From an uncultured Clostridia bacterium (GTDB lineage: Bacteria > Bacillota > Clostridia > Oscillospirales > CAG-272), in NCBI GenBank assembly GCA_904501985.1, contig CAJGCT010000002.1:10065-74064 (forward strand): a stretch of DNA of 64,000 nucleotides. Reading direction: 5' to 3'. Positions 60,417 through 64,000 of the stretch are shown here, piece by piece (within the stretch, counting starts at the first letter, position 1; the number at the start of each line of letters is the position of its first letter). The translations under genes were made by a program, and so were the position numbers. The notes beneath the pieces were generated by a model. It was not told where the DNA came from. It did no database searches and saw nothing but the letters and a program-made list of their open reading frames with translations.

Positions 60417-60863
60417 ATGCAGGAAAGATTCGAAACTTTTACGGTTCTGATTAACAGAATCAGCCGTAACATTAAGAAAATCAAAAATCAGGAAATGGAA
60501 GAATATAATTTAAGAAGCGCACACATTTCGTGCCTATATTATATTTATTCTTTAAACGGCGCAACGGCAACAGACCTTTGCGAGCGATGCGAAGAAGATA
60601 AAGCAACCATTTCCCGTGCTCTCGACTACCTTGAAACAAACGGATATATTACGCGTAACGTTGAAAGCGCCAAGCGGTATAAAAATCCGCTGCTGCTGAC
60701 CGACAAGGGCTTTGAGGTCGGGAAAAAAATAGCCGATAAAATCGACAATGTCCTTGCTGTAATCAGTGGAGGACTTACCGAGGAAGAACGTTCAGAGTTT
60801 TATCGTTGCCTTTCTATTATCAGCGAAAGTTTAGAAACGGTTTCCAAGAATAGCATGAAATAA
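60417..60863 (+). CDS. MarR-family regulator
   Basis: 148 residues: NLRSAHISCLYYIYSLNGATATDLCERCEEDKATISRALDYLETNGYITRNVE forms the winged HTH, with KRYKNPLLLTDKGFEVGKKIADKID as the wing and dimer helix. It heads an operon with an alcohol dehydrogenase, aldehyde dehydrogenase and OYE, and likely represses it from the palindromes just upstream until an aldehyde or other ligand binds. SD GGAGG precedes ATG. Confidence 0.92.
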   Translation: MQERFETFTVLINRISRNIKKIKNQEMEEYNLRSAHISCLYYIYSLNGATATDLCERCEEDKATISRALDYLETNGYITRNVESAKRYKNPLLLTDKGFEVGKKIADKIDNVLAVISGGLTEEERSEFYRCLSIISESLETVSKNSMK

Positions 60864-60872
60864 GGAGGAGTT

Positions 60873-62084
60873 ATGTTTTTTGCGAAAGCAGTATTCTGCC
60901 GTGTGTTTCAGACGGCATTCAGAATAGCTCTGCCGGTACTCCCATACAGAGAACCTGAAATTATCGCTTCCTGTGAAAAAATCGGAGATGTACTGAGAAG
61001 GGAAAATTCACGCTCCGTACTTATCGTTACAGATAACGGAATCGTGAGGAACGGATTATTAAAACCCATCGAAACGTCATTGCAGGCAAGCGACATATCA
61101 TATGTTATTTACAGTGATACAAATCCAAATCCTACAGTTCAGAATGTAGAGGATGCACTTTGTATTTATCAGCGGCATAACTGCAGCGCACTTATTGCCA
61201 TTGGCGGCGGATCCTCCATTGACTGCGCAAAAGCGCTCGGCGCACGGGTGGCATACCCGAAGCGCACACTGCGTCAACTCGGCGGGAAGCTGAAGGTCTG
61301 GCGAAAGCTTCCAACGCTTATTGCCATTCCCACAACGGCAGGTACAGGCAGTGAGGTCACAGTTGCGGCACTCGTTACAGAACTCGACACTCACAGGAAA
61401 TACGCCCTGATGAGCTTTCCGCTGATTCCTCGCTATGCCGTGCTTGATGCAAAGCTTACATACTCCTTGCCGGCGCAACTGACTGCAACCACAGGCATGG
61501 ATGCACTTACACACGCGATTGAGGCATACATCGGACGCTCTACCTCTAAAGAAACAAGATCGCTTGCGCTTGAAGCAGTTAAGCTCATATTTGATAACAT
61601 AGAAAAGGCTTATACTAACGGTAATGATCACACTGCAAGAGAAAATATGCTTCATGCCGCATACAAAGCAGGCATTGCGTTTTCCAAATCTTACGTTGGC
61701 TATATCCATGCCATCGCCCATTCACTGGGTGGAAGATACGGAACGCCTCACGGTCTTGCAAATGCGGTTATCACACCATATCTGCTTGAAGCGTACGGCG
61801 CGAGTGTACATAAGAAGCTTCACCGACTCGGTATCGCCGCAGGCATATGCACCGAGAGCGATAGCCACGAAGTCGGCGCAAAAAAATTTATTGAAGCGAT
61901 CAAAGCGTTGAACTCAAAAATGAATATACCAAATAAAATCCCCGGCATTCAAAAAGCAGACATTACGTCTTTGGCAAAACACGCAGAGAAAGAAGCAAAT
62001 CCTCTCTATCCGGTTCCAAAGCTGATGAGTGTAAAGGAGCTTGAGAGATTCTATCACGAAATTGCAGATTGGAGTGAAAAGTAA
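60873..62084 (+). CDS. Iron-containing alcohol dehydrogenase
   Basis: 403 residues of the PF00465 family: cofactor region AIGGGSSIDCAKAL, PTTAGTGSEVT, metal ligands in TGMDALTHAIEAYIG (Asp, His) and VGYIHAIAHSLGGRYGTPHGLANA (two His). A leading hydrophobic stretch of about 20 residues (FFAKAVFCRVFQTAFRIALPVLPY) is seen in related Clostridia sequences. Substrate cannot be told; it likely interconverts an alcohol and the aldehyde used by the next enzyme. SD AAGGAGGAG before ATG. Confidence 0.93.
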   Translation: MFFAKAVFCRVFQTAFRIALPVLPYREPEIIASCEKIGDVLRRENSRSVLIVTDNGIVRNGLLKPIETSLQASDISYVIYSDTNPNPTVQNVEDALCIYQRHNCSALIAIGGGSSIDCAKALGARVAYPKRTLRQLGGKLKVWRKLPTLIAIPTTAGTGSEVTVAALVTELDTHRKYALMSFPLIPRYAVLDAKLTYSLPAQLTATTGMDALTHAIEAYIGRSTSKETRSLALEAVKLIFDNIEKAYTNGNDHTARENMLHAAYKAGIAFSKSYVGYIHAIAHSLGGRYGTPHGLANAVITPYLLEAYGASVHKKLHRLGIAAGICTESDSHEVGAKKFIEAIKALNSKMNIPNKIPGIQKADITSLAKHAEKEANPLYPVPKLMSVKELERFYHEIADWSEK

Positions 62085-63466
62085 TGACAAATCAGGAAAT
62101 AACTGATTTGCTTAAAAAGCAAAGAGCATATTACAGAAGCGGCGCAACCATCCCCGTAAAGTTCCGTGTTGAGCAGCTCAAAAAGCTATATATAACCGTC
62201 CGGAAATATCAGACAGAGATCAACGATGCCCTTAAAAGCGACCTGGGCAAAAGTCATTACGAGGGATTCATGTGTGAGAGCGGTTTGGTGCTGACCGAGA
62301 TTTCGTATATGATAAAGCATACTAAGAAATTCGCAAGAAGAAAGACGGTGGTAACACCGCTTCCCCAGTTTCATTCTCACAGCTATAAACAGCCCATGCC
62401 TTACGGAAATACGCTCATTATGAGTCCGTGGAACTATCCCTTTCTCTTAACTCTTGATCCTCTGGCAGATGCCATCGCCGCAGGAAATACGGCTATTGTC
62501 AAACCGAGTGCATACTCACCTGCCACAAGCAAGATTGTAGAGAAAATCATTACGGAATGTTTCGCTCCCGAATACGTTGCCGTCGTAACCGGCGGCAGAG
62601 CCGAGAACACCGCGCTTCTTGATCAAAAATTCGATTTCGTGTTCTTCACAGGAAGCCAGGCTGTGGGTAAAGAGGTTCTTCGCCATACGGCAGAGCATCT
62701 GACTCCCGCTGTATTGGAGCTTGGCGGCAAAAGTCCCTGTATCGTGGACTCGAGCGCGAACATCAAATTGGCGGCAAAGCGTATCGTGTTCGGCAAATAT
62801 CTCAACTGCGGTCAGACCTGCGTTGCTCCCGACTATATTCTCTGCGATCGTTCGATCAAGGACGAATTTGTAATGGCAGTCGTTGCCGAGATCAAAAAGC
62901 AATACGGTGAAAACCCTCTCGAAAACAAAGATTACGGTAAAATCGTCAACGAAAAGCACTTTGCACGCCTTTGCGGATTGATTGACGGTACAAAGGTGGT
63001 AATTGGCGGCAACACCAACCCCAACACCTGTCAGATTGCCCCTACCGTGATGGATAACGTAACCTTCGATGATGCGGTTATGGGAGAAGAAATCTTCGGC
63101 CCCATTATGCCGATAATTACCTTTGATGATTTTGACGCTGTTGTGGACGACCTCAAAACTAAGGATGAACCACTGGCACTCTATCTCTTTACAAGCAACA
63201 AAAAGCATATTAAGCGAGTAACGACCGAGCTTTCATATGGCGGCGGCTGTATCAACGACGTGGTGATCCACTTGGCAACCAGTGAGATGGGCTTTGGCGG
63301 TGTCGGCAAAAGCGGTATGGGGGCATATCACGGCAAGGACGGCTTTGATGCATTTTCCCATTACAAGTCCATCGTCGATAAAAAGACATGGCTCGATCTT
63401 CCCATGCGTTATCAGCCGTACAAAAGCAAACTTTATGAGAAGCTTTTGCACATGTTTCTTAAATAA
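62084..63466 (+). CDS. Aldehyde dehydrogenase (class 3-like)
   Basis: 460 residues lacking the N-terminal extension of larger ALDHs, as in class 3/coniferyl-aldehyde types. MSPWNYPFLLTLDPLADAIAAGNTAIVKPS, FTGSQAVGKEV, the general base in LELGGKSPC, catalytic Cys in NCGQTCVAPDYI, EEIFGPIMP and the C-terminal PMRYQPYKSKL. Starts one base within the preceding stop (TAATG), so it is coupled to the alcohol dehydrogenase. Confidence 0.94.
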   Translation: MTNQEITDLLKKQRAYYRSGATIPVKFRVEQLKKLYITVRKYQTEINDALKSDLGKSHYEGFMCESGLVLTEISYMIKHTKKFARRKTVVTPLPQFHSHSYKQPMPYGNTLIMSPWNYPFLLTLDPLADAIAAGNTAIVKPSAYSPATSKIVEKIITECFAPEYVAVVTGGRAENTALLDQKFDFVFFTGSQAVGKEVLRHTAEHLTPAVLELGGKSPCIVDSSANIKLAAKRIVFGKYLNCGQTCVAPDYILCDRSIKDEFVMAVVAEIKKQYGENPLENKDYGKIVNEKHFARLCGLIDGTKVVIGGNTNPNTCQIAPTVMDNVTFDDAVMGEEIFGPIMPIITFDDFDAVVDDLKTKDEPLALYLFTSNKKHIKRVTTELSYGGGCINDVVIHLATSEMGFGGVGKSGMGAYHGKDGFDAFSHYKSIVDKKTWLDLPMRYQPYKSKLYEKLLHMFLK

Positions 63467-63504
63467 TTAACCATTACACAATATTTTGAAAGGAAAATGA
63501 TAGA

Positions 63505-64000
63505 ATGAACGAAAAATACGAGGCTTTATTCACACCGTGGAAAATCGGTAACGTGGAAATTAAAAACAGAATCGTAATGTGTCCTATGGGCGGAACATCT
63601 CTTTTCGGATGGTTTGAGCTTACCGGATGTGGATTTGACAAAGAAGCAGCAAAGCTCTTTTTAGAGCGAGCAAACAACAATGTTGGCCTTATTATCCCCG
63701 GCATTGCTCCTCTTCGTGATACTTTTTTCGGGAAGTGGCTTTGGCAAAACCCTAAAATGTTTGATGAGCTGAAAGAATTTATGGATGAAATTCATAAAAC
63801 AGGAGCTAAGCTTTTTGTTCAGCTTACCGCAGGTATGGGAAGAAGCTGGGCAATTACAGAACTTGTTGCGCCACTTCATAGAAATAAAATTACCCGTGCT
63901 ATTGTAAAACCTATAATAGATACAAATCACGAACTTGCAAGTCCCAGTCCTCAGCCCTCAAGATGGGCACATGATATTATCTGCCCTGAAATGACAGTGG
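63505..64000 (+). CDS. NADH:flavin oxidoreductase, Old Yellow Enzyme family (5' part)
   Basis: Begins at ATG 63505 (SD GAAAGGAAA) and runs off the window after about 165 codons. FTPWKIGNVEIKNRIVMCPMGGTSLF is the OYE/2-enoate reductase N-terminal strand; KLFVQLTAGMGRSW is the substrate-side segment. The full protein may carry a C-terminal Fe-S and FAD/NAD domain (2-enoate reductase/BaiCD type), which cannot be seen here. Third enzyme of the MarR operon, likely reducing an enal, enone or enoate. Confidence 0.88.
   Translation, partial: MNEKYEALFTPWKIGNVEIKNRIVMCPMGGTSLFGWFELTGCGFDKEAAKLFLERANNNVGLIIPGIAPLRDTFFGKWLWQNPKMFDELKEFMDEIHKTGAKLFVQLTAGMGRSWAITELVAPLHRNKITRAIVKPIIDTNHELASPSPQPSRWAHDIICPEMTV

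Noticed and set aside
1..64000. CRISPR array, prophage or conjugative element
   Set aside because: No regularly spaced direct repeats, integrase, capsid or transfer gene were seen; the only repeats are the tRNA-linked tandem unit and short palindromes.

Overview
The window looks like chromosomal core genome of an anaerobic Gram-positive bacterium of the Clostridia, probably of the Oscillospirales/Ruminococcus-like group. The reasons are a Firmicute-type division and cell wall cluster with a PASTA-bearing PBP and a DivIB-type FtsQ, an LL-diaminopimelate aminotransferase, an Rnf complex, Ser46-type HPr, strong SD sequences, frequent TTG/GTG starts and good sigma-A promoters. This assignment is inference from gene content; no 16S gene is present.

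Layout. 1-3467 (+): end of sbcD and sbcC (DNA end processing). 3530-9258 (-): an exported trigger-factor-like lipoprotein, ispE, a DUF362 ferredoxin-like protein, aroA and aroB. 9501-10913 (+): an AI-2E family transporter. 11016-24690 (-): the dcw cluster read from mraZ through rsmH, an ftsL-like gene, a SpoVD/FtsI-type PBP, murE, murF, mraY, ftsW, murG, divIB/ftsQ and ftsZ; murD, murC and ftsA are absent from it. 24891-28233 (-): coaD, rsmD, uvrC and ptsH. 28503-34332 (-): rimM, trmD, murJ, an O-antigen-ligase-like gene and two DUF4330-like genes. 34506-38566: glycerate kinase, a small zinc-ribbon membrane protein, an Mrp/Nbp35 ATPase, an XRE regulator divergent from a second zinc-ribbon membrane protein, and an amidase-domain protein.

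38687-42127 is a DeoR regulator and SIS isomerase diverging from an archaeal-type triose-phosphate-isomerase-like gene and a long YjbQ. The divergent gap is filled by an approximately 430-bp fold-back element flanked by an 11-bp direct repeat. 42298-47316 holds a CapA lipoprotein, a PflX-like radical SAM protein, an M23-like membrane protein lacking one zinc ligand, and dapL. 47430-47778 holds a tRNA-Gly(CCC) whose 3' end, terminator and hairpin block are tandemly duplicated. 48017-50741 carries an orphan mazF and an OmpR-type two-component system.

50999-60046 (+) is a complete electron-transfer locus: rnfCDGEAB, a NusG-domain-II protein, a Gx (HepI-like) membrane protein, an abundant-looking lipoprotein with two repeats, apbE and DUF1622. 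ApbE would attach FMN to the threonines of RnfG and RnfD. RnfG here has two flavinylation motifs, and the lipoprotein looks like a paralogous FMN-bind fold whose motif has decayed. This is the most interesting system in the window. 60417-64000 (+) is a MarR-regulated operon of iron alcohol dehydrogenase, aldehyde dehydrogenase and an Old Yellow Enzyme family protein that runs off the end.
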